DNA from: Crocinitomicaceae bacterium
Lineage (GTDB): Bacteria > Bacteroidota > Bacteroidia > Flavobacteriales_D > Crocinitomicaceae
Length of the DNA stretch: 64,000 nt
Direction of reading: 5' to 3'
Assembly: GCA_024643365.1 (NCBI GenBank)
Contig: JAHENC010000019.1
Span: 1-64,000, forward strand
Every line of letters begins with the position of its first letter. Positions within the stretch are counted from its first letter, which is position 1. The notes beneath the pieces are model-generated. The model ran no database searches, was not told the DNA's origin, and worked only from the letters and a program-made list of their open reading frames with translations. Position numbers and translations under genes: made by a program. Shown in pieces: positions 1 to 8,965 of the stretch.

Positions 1-66
1 ACCCTTAATTGCGGCTACATAGTAGTCTTGAAGTCCATTATCTGAAGTAAGTGTTACGATTTGCAT
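1..66 (-). CDS. SAM hydroxide adenosyltransferase family protein (DUF62), N-terminal fragment
   Basis: The reverse strand from base 66 reads MQIVTLTSDNGLQDYYVAAI and then KG, 22 codons before the window ends. This matches the N-terminus of the SAM-dependent hydroxide adenosyltransferase/chlorinase family (typical start ITLTTDFG..DxYVAAMKG), which splits S-adenosylmethionine to adenosine and methionine. Only the first strand and the SAM-binding start are visible, so the catalytic region cannot be checked. It is divergent from phoH, an arrangement often seen in Bacteroidota. A TAnnTTTG box lies about 40 nt upstream. It is too short for the ORF track. Confidence 0.8.
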   Translation of the reverse strand, partial: MQIVTLTSDNGLQDYYVAAIKG

Positions 67-107
67 GTCAAACAGAAATCAGTGTCCGCAGAAATTTATA
101 ATTTTAC

Positions 108-115
108 CAAAAGTA
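108..115 (-). promoter_or_regulatory. -7 promoter box (TACTTTTG) for the SAM adenosyltransferase gene
   Basis: On the minus strand the sequence TACTTTTG fits the Bacteroidota -7 consensus TAnnTTTG exactly. It lies about 42 nt upstream of the ATG at base 66. I see no clear TTTG -33 element at the right distance. Confidence 0.5.
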
Positions 116-157
116 ATCTAAATTAGAGTATCACCCTTGAACATACACTAAAATAAA

Positions 158-1147
158 TTGAATATAGGAAATCGACATATCGAAATTAACGGATTGAATC
201 CCGCGGAAATCTTTGGTGTTAACGATGCAAATTTGCGACACATCAAAACCTTCTTTCCGAAGTTGAAAATCACAGCCCGAGGAAATATGATTTCCCTGAA
301 TGGTGATGAAGAAGTAATGGATGAATTCGAACGAAAGTTCAATTTACTTGTTCAACATTACCATAAGTTCAATCATTTAACGGAAAACAATATCGATAAT
401 TTGATGTTGGAGGACGGTTCAAAATTACTTTCAAGCGATGATGGATCGGAGATTTTGGTTCATGGAAACGGCGGTGCTAAAATAAAAGCGCGCACGGTGA
501 ATCAAAAGAAGTTGGTACAGGCCGTGGATAAAGACGACATGGTATTTGCCGTTGGTCCTGCTGGAACCGGTAAGACATACACAGCTGTTGCTTTAGCTGT
601 TCGTGCATTGAAAGCGAAAGAAGTAAAACGCATTATTTTAACCAGGCCAGCAGTGGAAGCAGGGGAGAACCTTGGTTTCCTTCCTGGAGATTTAAAAGAA
701 AAACTGGACCCGTATTTGATGCCTTTGTATGATGCATTGCGAGACATGATTCCAGCTGAGAAATTGGCGGATATGATTGAATTTGGTGTCATCGAAATTG
801 CACCACTCGCTTTTATGCGTGGACGTACATTAGATAAGGCGTTTGTCATTTTGGATGAAGCACAGAATACGACCCAAATGCAGATGAAAATGTTTTTGAC
901 GCGTATGGGGATGACGGCAAAGTTTATCATTACGGGAGATATGTCCCAAGTTGATTTACCAAGTAAACAGCGTTCAGGATTAGCCTATGCTTTAGATGTT
1001 CTAAAGGATGTGGATGAAATCAGCGTAATTAGACTCGGACAAAGTGATGTCATAAGACACCGATTAGTAAAGAAAATTATCGAAGCATTCGATAAAGCAG
1101 AAATAGAGGCAAAAACACAAAAAGAACTAAAAGAAAAAAAAGAATGA
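158..1147 (+). CDS. PhoH family ATPase
   Basis: PhoH-like P-loop ATPase of 329 residues, a normal length for the family. It has an N-terminal extension and then a RecA-like ATPase domain. The Walker A motif GPAGTGKT is at residues 133-140 and the Walker B is [10 protein letters not shown] family-typical Gln/Arg segment follows ([10 protein letters not shown]). PhoH proteins are cytoplasmic and linked to RNA/ribosome metabolism (YbeZ-like), but the molecular role is poorly defined. The start is TTG: an in-frame TAA lies three codons upstream and no ATG is near, while the N-terminus ([13 protein letters not shown]) looks family-like. The stop overlaps the purC start (ATGA), so the two are probably co-translated. 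Confidence 0.93.
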   Translation: MNIGNRHIEINGLNPAEIFGVNDANLRHIKTFFPKLKITARGNMISLNGDEEVMDEFERKFNLLVQHYHKFNHLTENNIDNLMLEDGSKLLSSDDGSEILVHGNGGAKIKARTVNQKKLVQAVDKDDMVFAVGPAGTGKTYTAVALAVRALKAKEVKRIILTRPAVEAGENLGFLPGDLKEKLDPYLMPLYDALRDMIPAEKLADMIEFGVIEIAPLAFMRGRTLDKAFVILDEAQNTTQMQMKMFLTRMGMTAKFIITGDMSQVDLPSKQRSGLAYALDVLKDVDEISVIRLGQSDVIRHRLVKKIIEAFDKAEIEAKTQKELKEKKE

Positions 1148-2088
1148 ACGCAATAACAGAGTCAAATTTTACATTCAAAGGACAAACGAACGTTTATCAT
1201 GGTAAAGTACGTGATGTGTATACCTTAGATAATGGTTTGTTGGTCATGGTGGCTTCTGATCGAATTTCTGCATTTGACCATATTTTACCGAAAGGAATTC
1301 CTTTTAAAGGACAGGTATTGAATCAAGTAGCAACCATGTTTTTGGATGCAACGAGAGACATTGTTCCAAATTGGCTAGTTGCCACACCGGATCCGAGTGT
1401 AGCCATTGGTTTAGCATGTGAACCCGTTCGTGTTGAAATGGTGATACGCGGATACCTTGCTGGACATTCAGCACGAGAATACAAATTAGGGAAACGCCTT
1501 TTATGCGGAGTCGTTCTTCCAGAAGGGATGAAAGAGAACGACCGCTTTCCTGAACCAATTATTACGCCTGCAACAAAAGCCGAAGAAGGACACGATGAAG
1601 ATATTTCCAGAGAGGATATTTTAGCGAAAGGAATTGTCCCACAAGCGATTTATGAAAAAATGGAAGCGTATACGCGTGCATTGTTTCAACGTGGAACGGA
1701 AATGGCTGCTGCTCGCGGATTAATTTTAGTCGATACGAAATATGAATTTGGGATTCGAAATGGAGAAGTAATCTTGATCGATGAAATCCATACTCCTGAT
1801 TCATCTCGTTACTTTTACAAAGATGGGTACGAGGAAAGACAAGCGAATGGAGAAGCACAAAAACAATTATCTAAAGAATTCGTTCGTCAATGGTTGATTG
1901 AAAACGATTTCCAAGGTCTTGATGGACAAAAAATGCCCTTCATGCCAGATGAATTTGTGTCAACAATCACGGATCGATACATTGAGCTCTATGAGAAAAT
2001 CACGGGAAATGCATTTGTGAAATCAGAAACATCAGACATTACACGCCGCATTCAAACAAATGTTGATTCATATTTGAATTCCTTGTAA
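1144..2088 (+). CDS. purC: Phosphoribosylaminoimidazole-succinocarboxamide synthase (SAICAR synthase)
   Basis: Joins CAIR and aspartate with ATP to give SAICAR in purine biosynthesis. At 314 residues it belongs to the longer, yeast-like PurC type common in Bacteroidota rather than the roughly 240-residue E. coli type. Motifs seen are GKVRDVY near the N-terminus, SDRISAFD, the substrate loop VRGYLAGHS and LVDTKYEFG. The ATG overlaps the phoH stop by four bases, so translational coupling is likely. No terminator is obvious before the panB promoter, about 45 bp downstream. Confidence 0.96.
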   Translation: MNAITESNFTFKGQTNVYHGKVRDVYTLDNGLLVMVASDRISAFDHILPKGIPFKGQVLNQVATMFLDATRDIVPNWLVATPDPSVAIGLACEPVRVEMVIRGYLAGHSAREYKLGKRLLCGVVLPEGMKENDRFPEPIITPATKAEEGHDEDISREDILAKGIVPQAIYEKMEAYTRALFQRGTEMAAARGLILVDTKYEFGIRNGEVILIDEIHTPDSSRYFYKDGYEERQANGEAQKQLSKEFVRQWLIENDFQGLDGQKMPFMPDEFVSTITDRYIELYEKITGNAFVKSETSDITRRIQTNVDSYLNSL

Positions 2089-2133
2089 TTACAGTACCGT
2101 ATTTACGAATTAGTAGATTCAAAGATTAAGCCT

Positions 2134-2141
2134 TAATTTTG
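2134..2141 (+). promoter_or_regulatory. -7 promoter box (TAATTTTG) for panB
   Basis: TAATTTTG fits TAnnTTTG exactly. Transcription would begin near 2147, leaving a leader of about 50 nt before the ATG at 2199. This argues against the TTG start at 2157 in the ORF track. Confidence 0.5.
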
Positions 2142-2198
2142 CTCAAATGACGCTGATTGTTTGGTTCTTTGGAATCCGTCAGCTGGATAAACGAAACT

Positions 2199-3014
2199 AT
2201 GTCAGTTCATTCAAACGTAAAAAAAGTAACCACGCACACGCTTCATGAAATGAAGAATGCGGGTCAAAAAATATCCATGTTAACGGCCTATGACTTTTCT
2301 ATGGCGCGTATTGTTGATGAAGCTGGAATCGATGTGATTTTAGTTGGAGATTCTGCATCAAATGTCATGGCCGGACACGAAACAACCTTGCCGATTACAT
2401 TGGATCAAATGATCTATCACGCATCCTCTGTTGTTCGTGCTGTCAAACGATCATTAGTGGTTGTTGATATGCCTTTCGGTTCCTACCAAGGAAATTCGAA
2501 GGAAGCGCTTTCGAGTGCCATTAAAATCATGAAAGAAACGGGCGGACATGCCGTTAAAATGGAAGGTGGACAAGAAATCAGTGAATCGATTGGGCGCATT
2601 TTAACTGCTGGAATTCCAGTCATGGGACATTTAGGACTGACTCCTCAATCCATCTATAGATTCGGAACGTATGTCGTTCGAGCGAAAGAGGAAGAGGAAG
2701 CACAGCGACTGATTGATGATGCAAAAGCATTGGAGGCAGTTGGATGTTTTGCGATTGTATTGGAAAAAATTCCTGCGCAATTAGCTGCACAAGTAGCAAA
2801 AATGGTCTCGATTCCGATCATTGGTATTGGAGCTGGAAATGGTGTAGATGGACAAGTACTGGTTGTACACGATATGTTGGGAATTAATAACGAATTCAAT
2901 CCGCGATTTTTACGTAAGTACAATAATTTGCATGAGCAAATGATGAATTCGTTCCAAGCGTATATCAAAGATGTGCAGTCTGGCGATTTTCCAAATGAAT
3001 CAGAACAATATTAA
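2199..3014 (+). CDS. panB: 3-methyl-2-oxobutanoate hydroxymethyltransferase
   Basis: First committed step of pantothenate synthesis: ketopantoate from 2-oxoisovalerate and methylene-tetrahydrofolate. It is a cytoplasmic TIM barrel with the family motifs [17 protein letters not shown] (Mg-binding Asp), the catalytic-region segment [12 protein letters not shown] and [15 protein letters not shown] start at ATG 2199 ([11 protein letters not shown]), giving 271 residues, the usual family length. The longer ORF begins at a TTG with unrelated sequence and would leave almost no leader after the promoter box. The ABC importer starts 3 nt after the stop, so panB may be its first co-transcribed gene. 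Confidence 0.95.
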   Translation: MSVHSNVKKVTTHTLHEMKNAGQKISMLTAYDFSMARIVDEAGIDVILVGDSASNVMAGHETTLPITLDQMIYHASSVVRAVKRSLVVVDMPFGSYQGNSKEALSSAIKIMKETGGHAVKMEGGQEISESIGRILTAGIPVMGHLGLTPQSIYRFGTYVVRAKEEEEAQRLIDDAKALEAVGCFAIVLEKIPAQLAAQVAKMVSIPIIGIGAGNGVDGQVLVVHDMLGINNEFNPRFLRKYNNLHEQMMNSFQAYIKDVQSGDFPNESEQY

Positions 3015-3017
3015 TAG

Positions 3018-4058
3018 ATGAGGTTCTTCTTGGTTGTTCTTTTGCTAAGTCTTGCTTCTTGTTCGAATCGAGAGAAGCAAAGTCAACAAACGAAATCAAC
3101 AGGAGTCAATCTCTGTCGCCACAGTACTTACCTAGGCGTGTTTAAAACAAAAAACGGGTACTTGATCCGCATTCAACATCCGGATAATAAGAATAAACGT
3201 TTTCAGTTTTACGTGAGCAATGCAGCACAACATTTGGCTGTTTTGTCGTCCACGCACATTGGCATGTTGTCAGCATTAAACGAGGAGAAAAGAATCGCCG
3301 CAATTACGGATATCCGCTATGTATATAGTCCACTTGTTAAAAAACGATTCAAGCAAAAGCACATTGTAGCCTTGCAAAACGAACAAACAATGTCGGTGGA
3401 CCAATTGCTGCGTTCAAAGTCTGAATACGTCATTTATAGTGCTTTCTCTGGTGCTTTTTCTCAAGAACAACGTTTGGAAAAATTAGGTATTCATTGTATT
3501 CCAAACTTTGATTGGCGAGAACAAACAGCATTGGGAAGAGCAGAATGGTTCTTGTTATTTGGCGCTTTGACGGGAAAGTTATCGGAATCCATTGAGCTAT
3601 TTAAGTCCATCGAAAAGGCGTATAATCAAGCGAAGAAGTCAAGCGTGAATTCGAAAGAAATGATTTCAGGGAATGTCACTGGTGATTTTTGGTATGCCCC
3701 AGCAGGACAGAGTTTTATGGCAGAAATATTTAAGAACTCTGGGTTGAATTATCTCTATTGCCAAACCAAAGGAACAGGAAGTTTGGCTTATTCTATGGAG
3801 AAAATCATGAAGGATGGATCAAATGTAAAAATATGGTTGAATCCAGGATTTTCATCAAAAAAGGAAATCGTTCAAGTAAATCCGAAAGCGAAATACTTGC
3901 CATTTTTCAAGGATGCTAAACTATTTTGTTACACGCATGATGGAAATAAGTTTTGGGAAATGAGTACCTTACGTCCAGATTGGTTAATGGAAGATTTGGC
4001 TCAAATTGCAGCTGGAAAAACCACTAAGAACCTTCATTTTTACAAAGAAGTGAAATGA
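3018..4058 (+). CDS. Substrate-binding lipoprotein of a BtuF/FecB-type ABC importer
   Basis: A 346-residue periplasmic binding protein of the cobalamin/iron-chelate class (helical backbone, Fe3+-siderophore or B12 type). The N-terminus MRFFLVVLLLSLASC is a lipoprotein signal with the lipidated Cys at residue 15. The segment REQTALGRAEW and a late GTGSLAYSMEK segment resemble Bacteroidota BtuF/FecB homologues. The permease and ATPase follow with overlapping starts, forming a complete importer. The substrate (B12, heme or siderophore) cannot be told from sequence, and there is no TonB receptor gene next to it. Confidence 0.85.
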   Translation: MRFFLVVLLLSLASCSNREKQSQQTKSTGVNLCRHSTYLGVFKTKNGYLIRIQHPDNKNKRFQFYVSNAAQHLAVLSSTHIGMLSALNEEKRIAAITDIRYVYSPLVKKRFKQKHIVALQNEQTMSVDQLLRSKSEYVIYSAFSGAFSQEQRLEKLGIHCIPNFDWREQTALGRAEWFLLFGALTGKLSESIELFKSIEKAYNQAKKSSVNSKEMISGNVTGDFWYAPAGQSFMAEIFKNSGLNYLYCQTKGTGSLAYSMEKIMKDGSNVKIWLNPGFSSKKEIVQVNPKAKYLPFFKDAKLFCYTHDGNKFWEMSTLRPDWLMEDLAQIAAGKTTKNLHFYKEVK

Positions 4059-5050
4059 AAGATTGGAGTTTGAAATGGATGTTCATCTGTTTGCTGTGTT
4101 TTTTACCACTGGCAATGTACCTTCATTTGATTTCTGGTCAAATTGAAATTTCATTTTCATCGTATTTCGATTCCATCTTGAACTTTGATTCCAAAAATAC
4201 CAGTCAAGTATTGGTGAGAGAATTTAGAATACCACGTCTATTCATGGCAATAATGGCTGGTGCAGGATTGTCTTTGTCAGGAATGTTCATGCAGACTTTA
4301 TTTAAAAATCCGTTAGCCGGTCCGTATGTTCTTGGAATAAATTCGGGAGCTAGTTTGCTGATTGCATTGAGTTTGATGACAGGTGTACAATTTTTTCAAT
4401 CGAATTTTGGATTAATTGGAACGGCATTGATCGGCGCATTTGCAGCTGGACTCTTAATGATGTTGATTGCTCAACGTTTAAAATCTCAGATAACCTTGTT
4501 GTTAGTTGGATTGATGTTTGGGAGTTTTACGTCTGCCATTGTTTCCATACTGGAATCATTTGCAGGTGCGGAATCCTTGAAATCTTATACGATGTGGTCA
4601 ATGGGATCCCTACAACAGGTGGAATTCGGTCAACTGGGAATCATTTTACTCATTTTTACTTCTGGAATTGTTGCCTCATTTCTTTTAGTGAAACCACTGA
4701 ATATGCTCGTGATAGGGGAGAAGTCTGCAGCATTACTTGGCTTGCCGATTAAATCGATACGTATGTTTGTCCTTTTGTTAACAGCTTTGTTTGCCGGATT
4801 AATCACGGCGTTTTGTGGTCCGATTGCATTTGTTGGTATTGCGATACCAAATTTGACGCGTATTTTATTCCAAACGACGAATCACCGGTATTTAATTATT
4901 GGAAACATGTTGATTGGTGCCATTTTTCTTTTGTTAACTGATGCGTTCATTCAGGTATTGGAAGGACATTTAAGTATTCCATTGAATGCGCTTACTTCGA
5001 TTATCGGTGCGCCATTTGTCGTATTCTTGCTAATCCGTAAACTGAGATGA
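4055..5050 (+). CDS. FecCD/BtuC-family ABC permease
   Basis: Integral inner-membrane permease of 331 residues with about nine to ten hydrophobic helices, normal for FecCD proteins. Recognisable segments are REFRIPRL with AGAGLSLSGMFMQTLFKNPLA near the N-terminus (the RxPR motif and the G-x-Q-x-x-x-x-N-P-L-A loop) and CGPIAFVGIAIPN near the C-terminus. The gene overlaps the binding-protein gene by ATGA and overlaps the ATPase gene downstream by four bases, so the three are translated as a unit. Two copies would form the channel with two ATPase subunits. Confidence 0.92.
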   Translation: MKDWSLKWMFICLLCFLPLAMYLHLISGQIEISFSSYFDSILNFDSKNTSQVLVREFRIPRLFMAIMAGAGLSLSGMFMQTLFKNPLAGPYVLGINSGASLLIALSLMTGVQFFQSNFGLIGTALIGAFAAGLLMMLIAQRLKSQITLLLVGLMFGSFTSAIVSILESFAGAESLKSYTMWSMGSLQQVEFGQLGIILLIFTSGIVASFLLVKPLNMLVIGEKSAALLGLPIKSIRMFVLLLTALFAGLITAFCGPIAFVGIAIPNLTRILFQTTNHRYLIIGNMLIGAIFLLLTDAFIQVLEGHLSIPLNALTSIIGAPFVVFLLIRKLR

Positions 5051-5742
5051 TCCGTATTACTAGACTGAGTATTGGCTATAGTAAAGAGTTGTTATCCGCA
5101 GATAATCTTGTATTAGCGGCAGGTAAAGTCTATGCGCTTGTTGGAAGAAACGGAATTGGGAAATCTACGTTTATCCAAACTATTTCGGGAATTCAAAAGC
5201 AATTAGCTGGTGAAATCGCGATTATGGAAAAATCAATACATGGTTTAAGTCCGATGGAAATAGCTGAAACTATAGCTCTTGTGGATACACGTTTTGAAGG
5301 AGTAGAGTATTTACAGGTGAAGGATTACTTAGCGTTAGGAAGAGCTCCATTTACGGATGCTTTTGGACGTATGGATTCAAAAGATTGGCGAATCGTTGAA
5401 GAGGTGGCTCTCGATTTAGGTATCCAACATCTCCTAGAAAAAAATACGGATCAAATAAGCGATGGAGAACGTCAGCTTTGTTCGGTTGGACGTGCATTCG
5501 TTCAGGAAACACCGGTGATACTATTGGACGAGCCAACGGCATTTTTAGATTACATCAATCGTAAAAAACTATTGGAGTTATTGGTGCGTTTAGCACGTGA
5601 AAAAAACAAATGCATCTTATTATCCACACATGATTTAGATTTATGTTTGGATCAGAAGGTTCCTTTTATGTTGGCTGCTCATGGTACTTTAAGTATACAC
5701 AACACGTTGAGTAAAGAAGCAATTATCGAGTCAATGTCTTAA
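5047..5742 (+). CDS. ABC transporter ATP-binding protein (FecE/BtuD-like)
   Basis: Cytoplasmic ATPase of the metal-chelate importer. Walker A is GRNGIGKST, the signature is a variant (SDGERQ in place of LSGGQ), Walker B is VILLDEPTAFLD and the H-loop lies in LLSTHDLD. At 231 residues it is about 20-30 shorter than typical FecE/BtuD proteins, mainly because the C-terminal tail is short. It ends the transcription unit just before a strong hairpin. Confidence 0.9.
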   Translation: MIRITRLSIGYSKELLSADNLVLAAGKVYALVGRNGIGKSTFIQTISGIQKQLAGEIAIMEKSIHGLSPMEIAETIALVDTRFEGVEYLQVKDYLALGRAPFTDAFGRMDSKDWRIVEEVALDLGIQHLLEKNTDQISDGERQLCSVGRAFVQETPVILLDEPTAFLDYINRKKLLELLVRLAREKNKCILLSTHDLDLCLDQKVPFMLAAHGTLSIHNTLSKEAIIESMS

Positions 5743-5749
5743 AATCAAA

Positions 5750-5773
5750 AAAGGTCAACAAACGTTGACCTTT
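5750..5773. terminator. Bidirectional intrinsic terminator between the ABC ATPase gene and frr
   Basis: A perfect 10-bp inverted repeat, AAAGGTCAAC-AAAC-GTTGACCTTT, is flanked by A-rich sequence on the left and T-rich sequence on the right. It lies between two convergent genes and can serve both strands. Confidence 0.85.
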
Positions 5774-5792
5774 CACTTTTTATTTGAACAGT

Positions 5793-6356
5793 TTAGACTG
5801 TCATGATATCTTTTTCTTTTAATTCAACTAATTCGTCAATACTTTTAATTGCTGCGTTAGTGATTTTTTGAACTTCGTCCTCGGCGCCTTTAGCTAGGTC
5901 TTCAGAAAGTCCGTCATTCTTTAATTCTTTAATCATGTCTATCGCGTCCTTTCGGTTATTTCGGATACCTACTTTCGCATTTTCCGCTTCCGCCTTCGCA
6001 CGTTTCACTAAATCACGACGACGTTCTTCCGTTAAAGGTGGTACAGTAATGATTAATTGTTCACCATTATTCTGTGGATTCAATCCAAGGTTAGAATTGA
6101 TGATTCCGCGTGCAATTTCGTTTAGCATGGCTTTCTCCCAAGGTTGAACTAAAATTGTTCGTGCATCAGAAGTGTTGACGTTCGCTACTTGTTGCAAGGG
6201 TGTCATGGAACCATAATAATCCACCATAACGCCTCCTAGCATAGCAGGAGAGGCCTTTCCAGCACGTATTTTAACGAGTTCTGTTTCGAAGTGACTAATG
6301 GTTTTGCTATTGGAAACCTTAAAGTCATCATAAATCATAGTTAGTTCTTCCGTCAT
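5793..6356 (-). CDS. frr: Ribosome recycling factor
   Basis: Splits post-termination ribosomes together with EF-G. The 187 residues match the usual length of about 185. The conserved block VKIRAGKASPAML is at the N-terminus, and PPLTEERRRDLVKRAK and VGIRNNRKDA follow. It is the last gene of the minus-strand translation operon, 6 nt after pyrH, the classical order tsf-pyrH-frr. A terminator hairpin follows its stop. Confidence 0.97.
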   Translation of the reverse strand: MTEELTMIYDDFKVSNSKTISHFETELVKIRAGKASPAMLGGVMVDYYGSMTPLQQVANVNTSDARTILVQPWEKAMLNEIARGIINSNLGLNPQNNGEQLIITVPPLTEERRRDLVKRAKAEAENAKVGIRNNRKDAIDMIKELKNDGLSEDLAKGAEDEVQKITNAAIKSIDELVELKEKDIMTV

Positions 6357-6362
6357 CTCTTT

Positions 6363-7070
6363 TTAATTACAAACGATTGTTCCTACTTTTTCACCAGACA
6401 TTAATTTTTTCAAATTACCTACGGTGTCCATATCAAATACGATAATGGGTAAATTATTTTCTTTACAAAGGGTAAACGCAGTGAGGTCCATTACGTTCAA
6501 ACCTTTTGAGTATACTTCATCAAAGGATATTTGACTGTATTTCGTTGCTGTTTTATCTTTTTCTGGATCAGCTGTATAGATTCCATCTACACGTGTTCCT
6601 TTCAAAATCACTTCTGCGTTGATTTCAATTGCTCTCAATGAAGCTGCTGAATCTGTTGTGAAGAATGGATTCCCTGTTCCAGCGCCAAAAATTACTACGC
6701 GTCCTTTTTCTAAATGACGAACAGCGCGACGACGAACAAAAGGTTCAGCGATTTCTTTCATTTCGATGGCGGAGAGTAAACGCGTTTTCACTCCGTTGGA
6801 TTCCAATGCTGATTGCAGGGCCATAGAGTTAATCATAGTAGCTAGCATTCCCATGTAATCACCATGAGTACGATCCATCCCACCTTCTTCGGCTTGAACT
6901 CCACGAAAGATATTCCCACCACCGATCACAATTGCTACTTCAACACCCATTTCATGCAATTCTTTAATTTGAACGGCATAGCTATTGATTCGCTGATTGT
7001 CAATTCCAAATTGTTTAGTTCCCATTAGGGATTCACCACTTAATTTTAGAAGGATACGTTTATAGGTCAT
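6363..7070 (-). CDS. pyrH: UMP kinase (uridylate kinase)
   Basis: Phosphorylates UMP to UDP; a hexameric amino-acid-kinase-family enzyme. I start at ATG 7070 ([13 protein letters not shown]), giving 235 residues, the standard Bacteroidota length; the nine extra residues in the ORF track are not family-like. Motifs seen are [29 protein letters not shown] and [16 protein letters not shown]. It lies between tsf and frr. A hairpin with a T-tract separates it from tsf, which may reduce read-through into it. Confidence 0.97.
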   Translation of the reverse strand: MTYKRILLKLSGESLMGTKQFGIDNQRINSYAVQIKELHEMGVEVAIVIGGGNIFRGVQAEEGGMDRTHGDYMGMLATMINSMALQSALESNGVKTRLLSAIEMKEIAEPFVRRRAVRHLEKGRVVIFGAGTGNPFFTTDSAASLRAIEINAEVILKGTRVDGIYTADPEKDKTATKYSQISFDEVYSKGLNVMDLTAFTLCKENNLPIIVFDMDTVGNLKKLMSGEKVGTIVCN

Positions 7071-7127
7071 GTTGTTAAGGATTGAGCAAATATACAAATC
7101 GTTTACTTAGGTTAATTTTAAACACAA

Positions 7128-7157
7128 AAAAAAAGCTATCAAACGATAGCTTTTTTT
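7128..7157 (-). terminator. Intrinsic terminator or attenuator between tsf and pyrH
   Basis: GCTATC-AAAC-GATAGC sits between runs of A (left) and T (right), so on either strand a stem is followed by U residues. It lies inside an otherwise continuous minus-strand gene series, so it probably separates tsf from pyrH-frr at least partly. Confidence 0.75.
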
Positions 7158-7164
7158 TAAAATA

Positions 7165-7998
7165 TTAACTTAAGGAGAATCGTTTAAAGTCGGTGACTGT
7201 TAAATCTTTCTCAGTGCTGTTTAAGAACTGTTCTACGGTCATTTTATTGTCGCGAACAAATGCTTGACTTAATAACGTATTTTCTTGGAAGAATTTATTC
7301 AATCGACCCAAGGCAATTTTCTCAGCCATTTCAGCTGGTTTACCTTCTTGGATAGCCAAATCTTTTCCAACTTCAATTTCACGTTCGATTGTACGAGCAT
7401 CAACACCGTCTTTATCGATAGCGATTGGATTCATTGCAGCCACTTGCATGGCAACTTGTCTTCCAGCCTCAGCGATATCTGCTGCTGTTCCAGCGCTCAA
7501 TCCAACTAATGTTGCTAATTGATTACCTGGGTGGTTGTAAGCAACAACGAAATTTCCGTTGATTACTGCGTAACCTGAAAGATCTAATTTCTCTCCAACT
7601 ACTCCAACTTGTTCAGTGATTTTTTCTTCTACGGTTAAACGTGCATCATAAGGAAGAGCTTTCAACTCTTCAACAGTTGCAGGAAGTTTATCTAAAGCGA
7701 TGTCAACTAAGGATTGAACCATTGCAACATAACCGTCGTTTTTAGCAACGAAATCTGTTTCGCAATTAAGTGTTAAAATAACACCTGATTTTCCGTTTGC
7801 AGAAGCTTGAGCGATAATCACACCTTCTTTTGCATCGTTATCACCGCGTTTCGCAGCAATTTTTTGTCCTTTTTTACGTAGAATGTCTACAGCTGCTTCA
7901 AAATCACCATTAGCTTCAACTAATGCATTTTTGCAGTCCATCATTCCAGCGCCTGTTTGTTGACGCAATTTGTTTACATCTGAAGCTGTAATAGCCAT
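7165..7998 (-). CDS. tsf: Elongation factor Ts
   Basis: Nucleotide-exchange factor for EF-Tu. 277 residues, normal length. The UBA-like N-terminal domain contains LRQQTGAGMMDCKNAL, and the core has the TDFV contact segment (LNCETDFVAKND) that touches EF-Tu. The C-terminus has the usual VEQFL segment. It is 22 nt downstream of rpsB, the usual pair. Confidence 0.98.
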   Translation of the reverse strand: MAITASDVNKLRQQTGAGMMDCKNALVEANGDFEAAVDILRKKGQKIAAKRGDNDAKEGVIIAQASANGKSGVILTLNCETDFVAKNDGYVAMVQSLVDIALDKLPATVEELKALPYDARLTVEEKITEQVGVVGEKLDLSGYAVINGNFVVAYNHPGNQLATLVGLSAGTAADIAEAGRQVAMQVAAMNPIAIDKDGVDARTIEREIEVGKDLAIQEGKPAEMAEKIALGRLNKFFQENTLLSQAFVRDNKMTVEQFLNSTEKDLTVTDFKRFSLS

Positions 7999-8020
7999 GA
8001 CTTTTATTTTTTAGAATTAA

Positions 8021-8854
8021 TTATTCAGCTGAATTTTCTGTAGCTTCTGCTGCTGGAGTTTCTTCAACAACTGCTGCTGCTTCAACAACCGGAGCCGCTT
8101 CAACAATTGGAGCTGCTTCAACAACTGGTGCAGTTGCATCTGTTGCCTCTTCACCTGCTTTTAAGTTTTTACGATCTTCTAATCCTTCGCGAATAGCTTC
8201 ACAAATTTGATCCATGATTAATGCAATTGATTTCGTTGCATCATCGTTAGCTGGAATAGGGAAGTCAACTAATTTAGGGTTAGAGTTTGTATCTACCATT
8301 GCGAAAGTTGGGATGTTCAAACGACGAGCCTCAGCTAATGCAATGTGTTCTTTTAAGATATCGATAATGAAAATTGCTGCTGGTTGACGAGTCATGTCAG
8401 CAATAGAACCAAACGTTTTCTCCAATTTCTCGCGTTGACGAGTTTTGAATAATTTCTCACGTTTGTTTAATGTCTCCCAAGAACCATCTGACTTCATTTT
8501 GTCAATCATGGCCATTTTACGGATAGACTTACGTGTTGTTTGGAAGTTTGTTAACATACCACCTGTCCAACGTTCTGTTACAAATGGCATATTTACTTTC
8601 GCTACACGCTCAGAAACGATTTCTTTCGCTTGTTTTTTTGTAGCAACAAATAATACTTTTTTACCAGACTTCGCAATTTGTTTCATTGCTGCACAAGCTT
8701 GATCCAAATGAACCATCGTTTTGTTCAAATCGATGATGTGGATACCTTTTTTCTCTTCAAAAATGTATGGAGCCATTGCTGGGTTCCATTTTCTTTTCAA
8801 GTGACCAAAGTGAACACCTGCTTCTAATAAAGTTTCAAATTTTAATTTAGACAT
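8021..8854 (-). CDS. rpsB: 30S ribosomal protein S2
   Basis: Small-subunit protein uS2. The start KFETLLEAGVHFGH and the segments RWTGGMLTNF and ADMTRQPAAIFIID are diagnostic. At 277 residues it is longer than the roughly 240-residue norm because of an Ala/Pro/Val/Glu-rich acidic tail after about residue 230, built from six-residue repeats such as APVVEA. The tail is likely disordered. A 111-nt gap precedes it in the rplM-rpsI-rpsB series, the widest in this block, which may hold a leader structure. Confidence 0.98.
   Translation of the reverse strand: MSKLKFETLLEAGVHFGHLKRKWNPAMAPYIFEEKKGIHIIDLNKTMVHLDQACAAMKQIAKSGKKVLFVATKKQAKEIVSERVAKVNMPFVTERWTGGMLTNFQTTRKSIRKMAMIDKMKSDGSWETLNKREKLFKTRQREKLEKTFGSIADMTRQPAAIFIIDILKEHIALAEARRLNIPTFAMVDTNSNPKLVDFPIPANDDATKSIALIMDQICEAIREGLEDRKNLKAGEEATDATAPVVEAAPIVEAAPVVEAAAVVEETPAAEATENSAE
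8061..8132. repeat. 18-bp tandem repeat in the rpsB 3' end
   Basis: Four consecutive 18-bp units (three close copies of GCTTCAACAAcyGGaGCt and one diverged) encode six-residue steps of the type A-P-V-V-E-A in the S2 tail. In-frame copy-number change would alter only the length of the tail. Confidence 0.8.
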
Positions 8855-8965
8855 ATTTTGTTTTTGTTTACGTTCCTAATAGATTGAGTTAAGCAACGAA
8901 GGAGGGACAACCAATGATTGTAGGTACTCCAACGTTTGGATGCTAAACAATGTAGTTCTCGATGA
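8855..8965 (-). other. 111-nt intergenic leader upstream of rpsB
   Basis: No ORF of note. On the minus strand it contains a small stem (TCCAA-ACG-TTGGA) and a possible long-range GGAG/CTCC pairing before the A-rich stretch just upstream of the rpsB ATG. I see no TAnnTTTG box, so this looks more like a leader between rpsI and rpsB than a promoter. An S2-responsive regulatory structure is possible but unproven. Confidence 0.35.

Noticed and set aside
502-930. 142-residue minus-strand ORF inside phoH
   Set aside because: It lies fully within a clear PhoH ATPase gene on the other strand and its translation shows no family motif; it is a shadow ORF.
2157-2198. TTG start of the panB ORF in the track
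   Set aside because: The extra 14 residues are not PanB-like, and the promoter box at 2134-2141 would leave about 8 nt of leader; ATG 2199 gives the normal length.
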